37,813 nt of DNA from Syntrophomonas sp. (GTDB lineage Bacteria; Bacillota; Syntrophomonadia; Syntrophomonadales; Syntrophomonadaceae), in NCBI RefSeq assembly GCF_028707975.1, contig NZ_JAQVZX010000013.1, positions 1 through 37,813 of the forward strand, in the 5' to 3' direction. Under the pieces are notes generated by a model that was given only the letters and a program-made list of their open reading frames with translations, was not told where the DNA came from and did no database searches. This document shows, piece after piece, positions 27,901 to 36,245 of this stretch. Made by a program: the position numbers and the translations under genes. Within the stretch, counting starts at the first letter, position 1, and every line of letters begins with the position of its first letter.

Positions 27901-28603
27901 ACGGGATGATATAATGAGCTATTTAATTCAAAAGGGCTTGGATAAAAAGCAGGCCTTCAAGATCATGGAAAATGTGCGTAAGGGCAATGGATTGAATAGT
28001 AAAGAATGTGGGCTGATGGTGGGGCAGAGTGTTCCTTCCTGGTATATAGATTCCTGCCAGAAGATTGAATATATGTTCCCCAAAGCCCATGCTGTGGCTT
28101 ATGTCACTATGGCTTTTCGTATAGCCTATTTCAAGGTTTACTATCCTTTGCAATTCTACGCTAGTTTTTTCAGTATCAGGGCGGAAGATTTTGATTCCCA
28201 GATTATTTTGGAGGGTTATGAGGCCTTAAAAAAAAGAATTCAGGAGATTGAAAAAGCTGGTTTGTCTGCTTCCCAGAAGGAAAGAAAACTTTTACCCGTT
28301 TTTGAAGTAGCTCTGGAAATGTATGCCCGGGGATTTAGCTTTCGACCTGTGGACATTTATAAATCTGATGCCAACAAATATTTGGTTGCAGACAATGCGC
28401 TATTATTGCCTTTTTCAGCACTGCCCAATGTGGGTGCAGCTGCAGCTCAGGGTATTATTGAATCAAGGGATGGGGGCAATTATATTTCCGTGGAAGATTT
28501 CCAACAGCGATCGCGGCTTAACAAAACTGCCATGGAGGTACTACGAAAATTCGATTGTCTGAATCATCTTCCGGAAACCAGCCAAATCAGTCTCTTTGGC
28601 TAA
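24950..28603 (+). CDS. polC: DNA polymerase III alpha subunit PolC-type, lacking the DEDD exonuclease insertion
   Basis: PolC architecture (N-terminal/OB domains, PHP ELHAHSKMSAMDG, zinc cluster CPSCQF..CGADLSERSCPDCG, GDKVPDIDLNFSGDYQ). No FDVETTG-type exonuclease block. Start could be ATG 24965. Confidence 0.95.
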   Translation: MGEWGMVNGDFYSFISNSTGSLSKYWRDSSVEKLEVFRSDKKWKLYVAVTEALPADVLQQSTDRLKQALPFLDGLEIITCLKDFAQQMENILRLRQNEILSEVFMSDQEIFASLGWHFNENRIDMLVQDRNVYKNLIDKETCSRFSQWLGQQYALRVLVRAICTENNTNDLADNYLLAGRKVEVLTGTEEFIGRKKRYLARNSGGTKLLENSKTITISELQEGMKNAVIEGEVWHKEISSLKDNSIVVAYYLSDYGSSIIAKLFLNKLGDDKIEPGDWIKAAGSIRYDSYVKEAVLFIDAFIRLEKPERKDTAAEKRIELHAHSKMSAMDGLTEVSMLVKRAAEWQHPAIAITDHGCIQAFPEAYKAARKYKIKVIYGVEAYLVEDDKRERPFHIVLLALNQRGLKNLYHLVSISYLDYFYRYPKIPRRELINKREGLLLGSACEAGEVFRAMVRGAEEKEIEEIAGFYDYLEIQPLDNNDFLVREGSIASREDLQEINRRIIRLGQRLKKPVVATGDVHFLDPHHEIFRRIIQAGQGYEDAESQAPLYFRTTDEMLAEMAYLSEEEARAVVIDNPAFIEEMIEDIRPVPEGFYPPKIESAAEEVTQISWEKAHSLFGEKLPPIVENRIVKELDAITRHGFSVLYLIAHKLVEKSNQDGYIVGSRGSVGSSLVAFLTGITEVNPLPPHYLCPSCQFSDFVSDGIANCGADLSERSCPDCGGKMHQDGFDIPFETFLGFEGDKVPDIDLNFSGDYQSRAHQYVEDLFGKENVYRAGTISTIAEKTAYGFVKKYMEGRQIELRNAEINRLVKGVTGVRRTTGQHPGGLIVVPQDRDIMEFTPLQHPADKKDSGVITTHFEYHAIGDQLVKLDILGHDDPTVLKELEDLTGKKAFSIKLNEKETMKLFSGVEPLGLEAADILSSVGTYGIPEFGTRFVRQMLEATRPTTFSELVRISGLSHGTNVWLNNAQSLIKDGTASLSEVICTRDDIMSYLIQKGLDKKQAFKIMENVRKGNGLNSKECGLMVGQSVPSWYIDSCQKIEYMFPKAHAVAYVTMAFRIAYFKVYYPLQFYASFFSIRAEDFDSQIILEGYEALKKRIQEIEKAGLSASQKERKLLPVFEVALEMYARGFSFRPVDIYKSDANKYLVADNALLLPFSALPNVGAAAAQGIIESRDGGNYISVEDFQQRSRLNKTAMEVLRKFDCLNHLPETSQISLFG

Positions 28604-28636
28604 CCTACAAATAACGCTTGACAATGGCCAAATGGC

Positions 28637-28666
28637 TTGAATTAATTTATGTGAATATGCTATACT
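28637..28666 (+). promoter_or_regulatory. Candidate sigma-A promoter for rimP-nusA-infB operon
   Basis: TTGAAT (28637) - 18 bp - TATACT (28661) with extended -10 TGC immediately upstream. Confidence 0.5.
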
Positions 28667-28696
28667 ATTCGCAAGCATACTAATACCATTAACCAC

Positions 28697-28720
28697 AAAG
28701 TGGGTACCTGCCCACTTTTT
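28697..28720 (+). terminator. Intrinsic terminator/attenuator in rimP leader
   Basis: AAAGTGGG-TACCTG-CCCACTTTTT between the candidate promoter and rimP. Confidence 0.75.
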
Positions 28721-28740
28721 CTATTGTTGGATCTATCTAT

Positions 28741-29232
28741 TTGAGAATAGATAAAGAAAAACCGGGGGTGGAAATAATAGAGCGGACCACAATCCTCGCT
28801 AGGATCAAAAAACTAGCCGAAGAGAGACTAAATGAACTGGAACTGGAGCTGGTTGATATAGAATACCGCAAGGAAAACAAAGAGCAGATCTTGCGTGTTT
28901 TTATCGATAAAGACAGCGGGGTTGATCTGGAGTTGTGTAGCAAAGCCAATCGTGCCATAAAAGAGGGCATTGATGAAGAGGATATTTCCTACGATTATCT
29001 CGAAGTCTCTTCTCCGGGTTTGGATCGGGTCTTAAAAAAGGAGCGGGATTGGGAACGCTTTTCCGGATATCGGGTTAAGCTTAAAACCTTGAAATCATAC
29101 CCGGGACCACTACGGATAACTGGTATATTGCGGGGTTTTGATAGCGAAAACATAGTGGTGGAGAGCGAAGGAGAGCTTTCTAAAGTGCCTCGTGACATGA
29201 TAAGTGCAATCAGGTTGCATCCAGAATTTTAA
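28741..29232 (+). CDS. rimP: Ribosome maturation factor RimP (start uncertain)
   Basis: LVDIEYRKENKEQILRVFIDKDSGVDLELC, YDYLEVSSPGLDRVLKKERDWERFSG. Confidence 0.95.
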   Translation: MRIDKEKPGVEIIERTTILARIKKLAEERLNELELELVDIEYRKENKEQILRVFIDKDSGVDLELCSKANRAIKEGIDEEDISYDYLEVSSPGLDRVLKKERDWERFSGYRVKLKTLKSYPGPLRITGILRGFDSENIVVESEGELSKVPRDMISAIRLHPEF

Positions 29233-29246
29233 GAGGAGGAAACGCA

Positions 29247-30395
29247 ATGTCTAATGAACTGGTACAGGCATTGAATGACATAGAGAAAGAACGGGGTATT
29301 CCTAAAAGGGCTCTGGTGGAAGCCATAAAGTCAGCCTTGAGCACTGCGTATAAGAAGAACTTTGGGATATCCCAGAATGTAAGTGTGGAGTTTAATGAGA
29401 TTAATGGTGAAGTCAAGGTTTTTTCTCAGAAGAAGATCAGCAATGAAGTGAAAGATCCCCGCTTGGAGATGTCCTTGGAAGAAGCCAAGGAACTCTATCC
29501 GGACTGCAAAGCCGAAGACCTGGTCTATGTTGAAGCTACGCCATCTGATTTCGGGCGCATCGCGGCTCAGACGGCCAAACAGGTAGTAATACAGAAACTG
29601 AGAGAAGCAGAGAGAAGTCTGATATATGAAGAGTTTTTGGAAAGAGAGGGCGAAATCATAGCCGGTACTATTCAGAGGATTGAATCCAAAACCATATATA
29701 TCAGCCTGGGTCGTACGGAAGGAATAATGCTGGCTTCAGATCAAATCTACGGGGAAAGATACGAAGTTGGACAGAGGATTAAGGCTTATATTCATGAAGT
29801 CAAGAACACATCCAAAGGGCCTAATATATTTGTATCCAGATCCCACCCCTATTTTTTAAGGCGTTTGTTTGAAATGGAAGTCCCGGAGATATATGATGGA
29901 GTGGTGGAAATAAAGTCTATAGCTCGCGAGGCAGGAGCAAGATCTAAAGTAGCCGTCTATTCCTTGGATGATAAAATTGACTCGGTGGGTGCCTGTGTAG
30001 GACCCAGAGGCTTGAGGGTACAAAACATCGTTTCCGAATTGGGTGGAGAAAAAATAGATATCATTAAATACGACAAAGATCCGGAAAGGTATATTTCCAA
30101 TGCCTTAAGCCCTTCCCGGGTGATTTTGGTAAATGTCAATGAGGCTGATAAAGTAGCCCGGGTTGTTGTACCGGATTACCAGCTTTCGCTAGCTATCGGA
30201 AAAGAGGGTCAAAATGCCCGCCTGGCCGCCAAGCTTACCGGATGGAAAGTGGATATAAGAAGTGAGAGCCAGGTGAATGATCACTATAATGAGATAGATG
30301 AAGAGATAGATGAAGAGATAGATGAAGAGATATTGGAACAGGATGGGACTGAAGTAAATACCGGGGAGAATGAAATAGATGACCAGGATTCGTAA
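29247..30395 (+). CDS. nusA: Transcription termination/antitermination factor NusA
   Basis: S1/KH domain sequence (DPVGACVGPRG-like SVGACVGPRGLRVQNIV; LAIGKEGQNARLAAKLTGWKVDI). Confidence 0.97.
   Translation: MSNELVQALNDIEKERGIPKRALVEAIKSALSTAYKKNFGISQNVSVEFNEINGEVKVFSQKKISNEVKDPRLEMSLEEAKELYPDCKAEDLVYVEATPSDFGRIAAQTAKQVVIQKLREAERSLIYEEFLEREGEIIAGTIQRIESKTIYISLGRTEGIMLASDQIYGERYEVGQRIKAYIHEVKNTSKGPNIFVSRSHPYFLRRLFEMEVPEIYDGVVEIKSIAREAGARSKVAVYSLDDKIDSVGACVGPRGLRVQNIVSELGGEKIDIIKYDKDPERYISNALSPSRVILVNVNEADKVARVVVPDYQLSLAIGKEGQNARLAAKLTGWKVDIRSESQVNDHYNEIDEEIDEEIDEEILEQDGTEVNTGENEIDDQDS
30291..30326 (+). repeat. 12-bp in-frame tandem repeat in nusA C-terminus (3 copies plus partial)
   Basis: GAGATAGATGAA at 30291, 30303, 30315; encodes EIDE repeats. 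Confidence 0.9.
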
Positions 30396-30660
30396 ACAGC
30401 CGCAGAGAATGTGTGTAGGCTGCCGGGAAATGAAGAATAAACGGGAACTGGTTAGGATTGTACGAAGCCCTCAGGGGGAAATTGAATTGGATACCACGGG
30501 CAAAAAGCCCGGTCGGGGGGCTTATATTTGTCCTGAACCGGAGTGTATTAAGCAGGCTATCAAGGGAAAGAGATTGCAAAAGGCCCTGGAACAGGATATA
30601 CCTGCTGGCGTAATGGAAAAGATTAGAGAACAAATAGACCAGAATAAGCCTGGTCAATAA
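30379..30660 (+). CDS. ylxR: YlxR (DUF448) family RNA-binding protein
   Basis: QRMCVGCREMKNKRELVRIVR, GRGAYICPEPECIKQA. Confidence 0.94.
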   Translation: MTRIRKQPQRMCVGCREMKNKRELVRIVRSPQGEIELDTTGKKPGRGAYICPEPECIKQAIKGKRLQKALEQDIPAGVMEKIREQIDQNKPGQ

Positions 30661-30661
30661 G

Positions 30662-31015
30662 GTGAGTGAGAGTTTGAAAAAAAGCTATGCTGTTTTGGGT
30701 TTTGCCCAGAAGGCCGGAAAGGTATCTTCAGGAGCTTTGGCGGCAAAATCCAGTATAATAAGGCGAAGAGCGTTTCTGTTAATTATTAGCAATGATATAG
30801 CGGAAAATACCAAGCAGGGCTTGATCAGCAGTTGTCAGAAACAGAAGATTCCCTGGATCATATTGGGCAACAAGTATGAGATCGGGGCTTCCATAGGGAA
30901 GGCATACCGGGTTGCCGTGACGATAAATGACCAGGGAATGGCTGAGTCCCTGATAAAATCGCTGGAGGCTGTCGGAGCAAAAGTAAGCACGGGGGTGGTT
31001 GAATGGCAAAAATAA
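30662..31015 (+). CDS. ylxQ: L7Ae-family ribosomal-like protein YlxQ (GTG start)
   Basis: [22 protein letters not shown]...[13 protein letters not shown]; position between ylxR and infB. Confidence 0.9.
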   Translation: MSESLKKSYAVLGFAQKAGKVSSGALAAKSSIIRRRAFLLIISNDIAENTKQGLISSCQKQKIPWIILGNKYEIGASIGKAYRVAVTINDQGMAESLIKSLEAVGAKVSTGVVEWQK

Positions 31016-33666
31016 GAGTACATGAACTGGCCAAGGAACTGGGAATTGCTAGCAAAGAAATGGTTGAAGTTCTGGTAAAAATGGGTTTAGATGTAAAAAA
31101 TCATATGAGTACGGTGGAGGAATCACAGGCCAGCTGGGTTAAGAAGCGTTTAAGCGCCAAGGATGAGAGCAACGATAAACAAGCAACTAAACCAGTTGCC
31201 GGGGATGAAGCCACAGGAAAGCGTTCCGGGGATGCACCAAGGTCAGCTCCCCAGAAAAGACCAGGCATACAGGCGCATAATTCCACCAGTCCTGGTGCGG
31301 GTTCGCGTCCTCAAGAGGGTTCCAGACCAACTGGCAGTTCAGAAAGGCGCGATTATTCTGGAAACCGAGAAGCAGCTCCAAAAAGGGATGAAAGACGCCC
31401 AATCAGCCCTCAATCAGGCAAAGAAACGACTAGCCCGAGGAACAACACTGCGCCTCGGCCAACAGCGCGACCAGAGCAGCGAGGTTCCGGGCCAACTGGG
31501 AGACCAGATAATAGAGCTCCCGGCGCAAGCGGCAGACCAGACAACAGAGCTCCTGGAGCAACTGGGAGACCAGATAATAGAGCTCCCGGAGCAAGTGGCA
31601 GACCAAACAACAGAGCTCCTGGAGCAACTGGCAGACCAGATAATAGAGCTCCCGGAGCAAGCGGCAAGCGAACCCCCCAGAGAGCAGTGCCGAATAATAC
31701 CCCCAGGCCAGTATCATCTCCGGAGCGAACAAGTGAGAACAAGACCAGGGAAGCAAGTTCAAGACCATTACCCAGTGGCCCCAAAACTGCAGGTGACAAG
31801 AAAGTTGTTCGGAGAAACACTCCTGCTGCGGTTCAGCACCAGAGTAAAGACTACAGTCGCCCGGGCCGGAAAACGAAACACAAGCGCAAAAAGGAGAGCA
31901 TGGAATTTCATACCCCCGAAAGCATAAGTATTGAAGGCTCCATAATGGTTCGAGATTTAGCCGAGAAGCTTAATAAGAATCCGGCTGAAATAATGAAGAA
32001 ATTAATGGAATTAGGAATCATGGCTACTATTAACCAAAATATTGATTATGAAACTGCGGAGATAGTATCCAGCCTCTATGATGTTAAAGTTGAACGAGAG
32101 CTTTCCGAAGAAGAGAAGATACTAGAAGAACTTGTTGATGTAGATGATGATGTCAAACTCAAGGCACGCCCGCCAGTTGTCACAGTAATGGGACATGTAG
32201 ACCATGGTAAAACTTCCCTGCTTGATCGTATCAGACAGGCAAATGTGGTTTCGGGAGAAGCGGGGGGTATTACTCAGCATATTGGTGCTTATCAGGTAAC
32301 GATAAAAGACAATAAGATAACCTTTATCGATACCCCTGGACATGAGGCCTTTACTGCCATGAGAGCTCGTGGGGCTAATCTCACAGATATTGTAATCCTG
32401 GTGGTAGCGGCGGATGATGGGGTAATGCCCCAGACGGTTGAAGCAATAAACCATATCAGGGCTGCCAAGGTTCCTTTTCTGGTAGCAATAAACAAAATAG
32501 ATAAACCGCAAGCTGACCCGGAAAGACTCAAGCAACAATTAACGGAATATAATATTGTCCCTGAAGAATGGGGTGGAGATACCATATTTGTTCCGGTCTC
32601 AGCTAAAAGTGGAGAAGGAATCGAAAACCTGTTGGAAATGATTTTATTGGTAGCGGAAATGAATGAAATAAGGGCTAATCCGGATAGAGCTGCTTATGGT
32701 CTGGTAATCGAAGGAGAGCTGGATAAAGGAAGGGGAGCGGTAGCCACCGTACTGGTATTGAATGGAACCCTCAAGATAGGGGACTATGTAATCTGTGGAA
32801 CCAATTGGTGCAGGGTGCGGGCTATGATTGATGATCGGGGTAAAAGGGTGGAGTTGGCATCGCCCTCCATGCCGGTCGAAATAATGGGATGGTCCGGTGT
32901 ACCCGAGGCTGGTGGCAAAGTTCGGGTCTGTGATGAAAAAGTAGCCAAGGAAATCATCGGTCTGAGATTGAGTGAAAAGAAGATTGAAGAACAAAAACAA
33001 AGCAGCCGAGTTTCTCTGGATGAGTTTTTCCAGCAGATGAAGGATGCCGAGGTTAAGGAACTTACAATGATTATAAAAGGCGATGTCCAGGGTTCAGTAG
33101 AAGCTCTCCGGCAATCGCTACTGCGTTTGGCGACCAGCGAAGTCAAAGTAAATGTAATCCATTCAGCGGTAGGTGCTATTACCGAAACCGATGTTATGTT
33201 GGCATCTGCTTCCAATGCAATAATTATTGGCTTTAATGTAAGACCGGATAGTAAGGCTAGAAAATATGCTGAAGAAGAAAAGATAGATGTTCGCATGTAC
33301 CGGGTCATATACGAGGCTATTGAGGATGTTAAAAAAGCCATGAGCGGCCTGCTGGATCCGGAATACAAAGAGAAGTTCCTGGGTCGTGCTGAAGTTCGGG
33401 CTCTTTTCAAAGTACCTAATGTGGGAGTTATCGCCGGGTCTTATGTTGTTGACGGAAAGATTCAGAGAAATGCCAGTGTGCGGGTCTTGCGAGATGGAGT
33501 AATTGTATACGAGGGCAACCTGGCCTCGCTAAAACGCTTTAAGGATGATGCCAAAGAAGTAGTGGAAAACTATGAATGTGGCATTGGAATCAAGGATTTC
33601 AATGATGTCAAGGAAGGAGATATTATTGAAGCCTATACCATGGAGGAAATCCCTAGAGAATTATAG
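31003..33666 (+). CDS. infB: Translation initiation factor IF-2
   Basis: IF2_N ([25 protein letters not shown]), [39 protein letters not shown]. Confidence 0.98.
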   Translation: MAKIRVHELAKELGIASKEMVEVLVKMGLDVKNHMSTVEESQASWVKKRLSAKDESNDKQATKPVAGDEATGKRSGDAPRSAPQKRPGIQAHNSTSPGAGSRPQEGSRPTGSSERRDYSGNREAAPKRDERRPISPQSGKETTSPRNNTAPRPTARPEQRGSGPTGRPDNRAPGASGRPDNRAPGATGRPDNRAPGASGRPNNRAPGATGRPDNRAPGASGKRTPQRAVPNNTPRPVSSPERTSENKTREASSRPLPSGPKTAGDKKVVRRNTPAAVQHQSKDYSRPGRKTKHKRKKESMEFHTPESISIEGSIMVRDLAEKLNKNPAEIMKKLMELGIMATINQNIDYETAEIVSSLYDVKVERELSEEEKILEELVDVDDDVKLKARPPVVTVMGHVDHGKTSLLDRIRQANVVSGEAGGITQHIGAYQVTIKDNKITFIDTPGHEAFTAMRARGANLTDIVILVVAADDGVMPQTVEAINHIRAAKVPFLVAINKIDKPQADPERLKQQLTEYNIVPEEWGGDTIFVPVSAKSGEGIENLLEMILLVAEMNEIRANPDRAAYGLVIEGELDKGRGAVATVLVLNGTLKIGDYVICGTNWCRVRAMIDDRGKRVELASPSMPVEIMGWSGVPEAGGKVRVCDEKVAKEIIGLRLSEKKIEEQKQSSRVSLDEFFQQMKDAEVKELTMIIKGDVQGSVEALRQSLLRLATSEVKVNVIHSAVGAITETDVMLASASNAIIIGFNVRPDSKARKYAEEEKIDVRMYRVIYEAIEDVKKAMSGLLDPEYKEKFLGRAEVRALFKVPNVGVIAGSYVVDGKIQRNASVRVLRDGVIVYEGNLASLKRFKDDAKEVVENYECGIGIKDFNDVKEGDIIEAYTMEEIPREL
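31498..31662 (+). repeat. 33-bp in-frame tandem repeat in infB linker, 5 copies with 66-bp higher-order period
   Basis: Units at 31498, 31531, 31564, 31597, 31630 encoding GRP(D/N)NRAPGA(S/T), alternating S and T. Confidence 0.95.
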
Positions 33667-33675
33667 GCTTGCATA

Positions 33676-33711
33676 GGGGACGGTCCTTTTGATATATATC
33701 ATAATACATCT
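33676..33711 (+). repeat. GGGGACGGTCCTT-core element, copy B
   Basis: GGGGACGGTCCTTTTGATATATATCATAATACATCT; inverted copy of 14010-14045. Confidence 0.8.
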
Positions 33712-33718
33712 ATGATTC

Positions 33719-33770
33719 CACTGCAAAAAGTCATAAATATGCATTAGCTTGCATAAATATACCGCTCAGC
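33719..33770 (+). repeat. CACTGCAAAAA...ATATACCGCTCAGC element, additional copy
   Basis: 52 nt, 5 mismatches by eye to the reverse complement of 12901-12952. Confidence 0.8.
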
Positions 33771-33783
33771 TACCTACGTAGCG

Positions 33784-33913
33784 ACACCCGAAGGGTGGAG
33801 CATCAGTTGTACTCGACAGGGCGCTACGCATGGGCAACACCTGCGGCTTGTCTTGCGGCTCAAGGGGTACCGCGCTAATCTCCCGTCCTGGTGTTTCACC
33901 CTTCGGGTGTCAC
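33784..33913. repeat. GC-rich block flanked by inverted GACACCCGAAGGGTG / CACCCTTCGGGTGTC
   Basis: Short hairpins CACCC-GAA-GGGTG and CACCC-TTC-GGGTG in mutually inverted orientation; followed by TCACTATTAAGGTTGC, resembling TCGCTATTAAGGATGC at 12818 and 12887. Confidence 0.55.
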
Positions 33914-33960
33914 TATTAAGGTTGCGGGCATGGGGATTAGTAAGAAAGGTGGGTATATAT

Positions 33961-34335
33961 ATGAGTAAACGCCGGCAGGAAAGAATGTCTGTGGAAATAA
34001 TGCGCGTTTTATCCCAGATAATTCAGGAGGAGATAAAGGATCCTCGTATCGAATTTAAAAACCTTTCCATAACTCGAATAGATCTCAGCAATGACTATAG
34101 CCATGCCCGGGTAAATATCAGTATATTGGGGGATGAAAGCCAGAGGGAAGAGGCGATGAAAGCCCTGCAAAAGGCCAAAGGTTATTTCAGGAGCGCTCTA
34201 GCCCAGCAGCTAAAGGTGCGCCATGCTCCAGAACTGGAATTTCGCCTGGATCGCTCTATAGAACATGGAATAAGGATTTCCTCCCTCCTGGAAGAAATTA
34301 GAGAAGAGGAAGAGGCTAAAGGTAGTAATGAATGA
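33961..34335 (+). CDS. rbfA: Ribosome-binding factor A (start at 33961 preferred over ORF-track 33853)
   Basis: MSKRRQERMSVEIMRVLSQIIQEEIKDPRIEFKNLSITRIDLSNDYSHARV. Confidence 0.95.
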   Translation: MSKRRQERMSVEIMRVLSQIIQEEIKDPRIEFKNLSITRIDLSNDYSHARVNISILGDESQREEAMKALQKAKGYFRSALAQQLKVRHAPELEFRLDRSIEHGIRISSLLEEIREEEEAKGSNE

Positions 34336-35290
34336 TTTAAAAGAAATCGCCAGGAAAATAAAGGACAGCGATGACTTTTTACTCGTGGGGCATAAAGCCC
34401 CGGATGGAGATTGTATTGGTTCTTTACTGGGCTTATACCTGGGACTTGAGGCCATGGGCAAAAGGGTTGGAATTCTTTTGTCCGACCCTGTTCCCCCGAT
34501 CTACCACTACCTGACTGCGGTGGAACAGGTGAAACAGCCTGGAGAAATACAGTCTCAACCCCCCAACCTCATTTTTCTGGATTGTTCGGATGAACAGCGG
34601 GTAGGCCAGGAAACCTTCGCTCTCATACAGCATAGGAACTGCAGTATTAACATCGATCATCACCAAAGTAATAATTTCTTTGGTGATTTTAACTATATTG
34701 ATGCCAGTGCTGCGGCTACTGCCGAAATAATTACTGAATTGCTTCTGCATATGCAAGTAAATATCAACGCGGCTATGGCGGATGCTCTTTTGGCCGGTAT
34801 TATTATGGATACGGGAAGTTTTTTAAATGCCAATACTACCGGTAAAACCCTGAGAATAGCCGCTGAGTTGCTCAATTTTGGTGCCAGTGTCAATCTTGCC
34901 AGGATAAACCTTTTTGAATCCAAGTCGCGAAAAGAATTATTAATGTTGCAGAGGGCTCTGCAACATTTAGATTTTACTGCTGACGGCAGAATAGCCTGGA
35001 TGAGCCTGCCCTACCAGGAAATGGCGGATATCGGGGCGGAAGACTTGTATCCGGAAGGGCTTATCAACTATACTCGTATGATTGAAGGAGTGGAAGTAGG
35101 GATTTTGTTTCGTGAAATGCCGGCAGGAAAGATTAAAGTCGGCTTCCGATCACGGGGACAGGTTGATGTTGCTGCTCTGGCCCAAAAATTTGGCGGAGGT
35201 GGCCACAGGCAGGCATCAGGAGCCCAGTGCGAAGGTAAGCTGGAGGAAGTAAAGTCTACAGTAATTCTAGCGGTTAAGGATGTGATCTGA
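34328..35290 (+). CDS. nrnA: DHH/DHHA1 phosphoesterase (NrnA-like oligoribonuclease/pAp phosphatase)
   Basis: VGHKAPDGDCIGSLLGL, NIDHHQSN, FGGGGHRQASG; position between rbfA and truB. Confidence 0.92.
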   Translation: MNDLKEIARKIKDSDDFLLVGHKAPDGDCIGSLLGLYLGLEAMGKRVGILLSDPVPPIYHYLTAVEQVKQPGEIQSQPPNLIFLDCSDEQRVGQETFALIQHRNCSINIDHHQSNNFFGDFNYIDASAAATAEIITELLLHMQVNINAAMADALLAGIIMDTGSFLNANTTGKTLRIAAELLNFGASVNLARINLFESKSRKELLMLQRALQHLDFTADGRIAWMSLPYQEMADIGAEDLYPEGLINYTRMIEGVEVGILFREMPAGKIKVGFRSRGQVDVAALAQKFGGGGHRQASGAQCEGKLEEVKSTVILAVKDVI

Positions 35291-35293
35291 TTT

Positions 35294-36193
35294 TTGGATG
35301 GGTTTCTTAACATCAACAAATCCCAGGGTATGACTTCTTTTGATGTTATAAGAAAGCTTAAAAGATCTCTACCTCGAAAATACAAGTTGGGGCATTTGGG
35401 TACTTTGGATCCTATGGCTGAAGGAGTTCTGCCCGTAGCAATCGGCCAGGGCACCAGAATAATTGCTTTTGTGGAGGATGAGACCAAGGAATATTTAGCC
35501 ACCATGACCCTGGGAGCTTTATCCGATACCCAGGATGCCTGGGGAGAAATTACATACAGTAGCAAAAGAAAGGTAGAGCCGGGCCAAGTGGAAAAGGTCC
35601 TGGCTTTGTTTCGCGGTAAGAGCAGGCAAATTCCGCCCATGTACTCAGCCGTCCATCATGAAGGCAAAAGACTCTATGAACTAGCCCGTCAGGGTCTGGA
35701 GGTAGAGAGAAAAGCAAGAGAAATTGAGATTTTTGAGTTGGAACTGTTGGATAGTTATTGGGAGCGGGAATTTCCGCAGCTATGTTTGCGGGTAAGCTGT
35801 TCCCGAGGAACTTATATTCGCACACTATGTCATGATATAGGCCAGGAACTAGGCACCGGAGCCTATTTGTCCAGTTTATGTCGTAGTCGTTCCGCTTGCT
35901 TCAAGATAGAGGGGGCCATAAGCCTGGATTATATTCTGGAGAAACCGGAAAATCTGAGCCAGGCCTTACTGCCCATGGATTACCCTTTAAAAAATATGCC
36001 GCTTATTAGTGTAAGAACCGAAGAAATGTCTGCTATAATAAACGGAAATCAGATAAGCCGAACTGCCAAGATGCTGTTTCCCCGGGTGAGGCTCTATTCG
36101 CCGGAAGGACAACTGCTGGCTATTGCCAAAACAAAAAACTATAGTGACAAAACCGTTTTTGAGCCCTGCCGGGTGTTTAAGATTGGTGAATGA
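35294..36193 (+). CDS. truB: tRNA pseudouridine(55) synthase TruB (TTG start)
   Basis: GFLNINKSQGMTSFDVIRKLK, GHLGTLDPMAEGVLPVAIGQGTR, CSRGTYIRTLCHDIG. Confidence 0.96.
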   Translation: MDGFLNINKSQGMTSFDVIRKLKRSLPRKYKLGHLGTLDPMAEGVLPVAIGQGTRIIAFVEDETKEYLATMTLGALSDTQDAWGEITYSSKRKVEPGQVEKVLALFRGKSRQIPPMYSAVHHEGKRLYELARQGLEVERKAREIEIFELELLDSYWEREFPQLCLRVSCSRGTYIRTLCHDIGQELGTGAYLSSLCRSRSACFKIEGAISLDYILEKPENLSQALLPMDYPLKNMPLISVRTEEMSAIINGNQISRTAKMLFPRVRLYSPEGQLLAIAKTKNYSDKTVFEPCRVFKIGE

Positions 36194-36245
36194 GTGAGGG
36201 GACAATTAAAGGTAACCCTAACGAAGAAATAGAAGGAGTTGCGGT

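Noticed and set aside
31410-31820. 136-aa and 112-aa antisense ORFs rich in LP/LL repeats
   Set aside because: Mirror translation of the infB tandem repeat; no coding evidence.
31163-31927. 254-aa overlapping + strand ORF inside infB
   Set aside because: Out of frame within the clear IF-2 CDS; kept open by the 33-bp repeat composition (33 is a multiple of 3). No independent RBS or family signature.
33853-33960. 36-residue N-terminal extension of the rbfA ORF
   Set aside because: Translates the intergenic repeat block; RbfA homology begins at the ATG at 33961.
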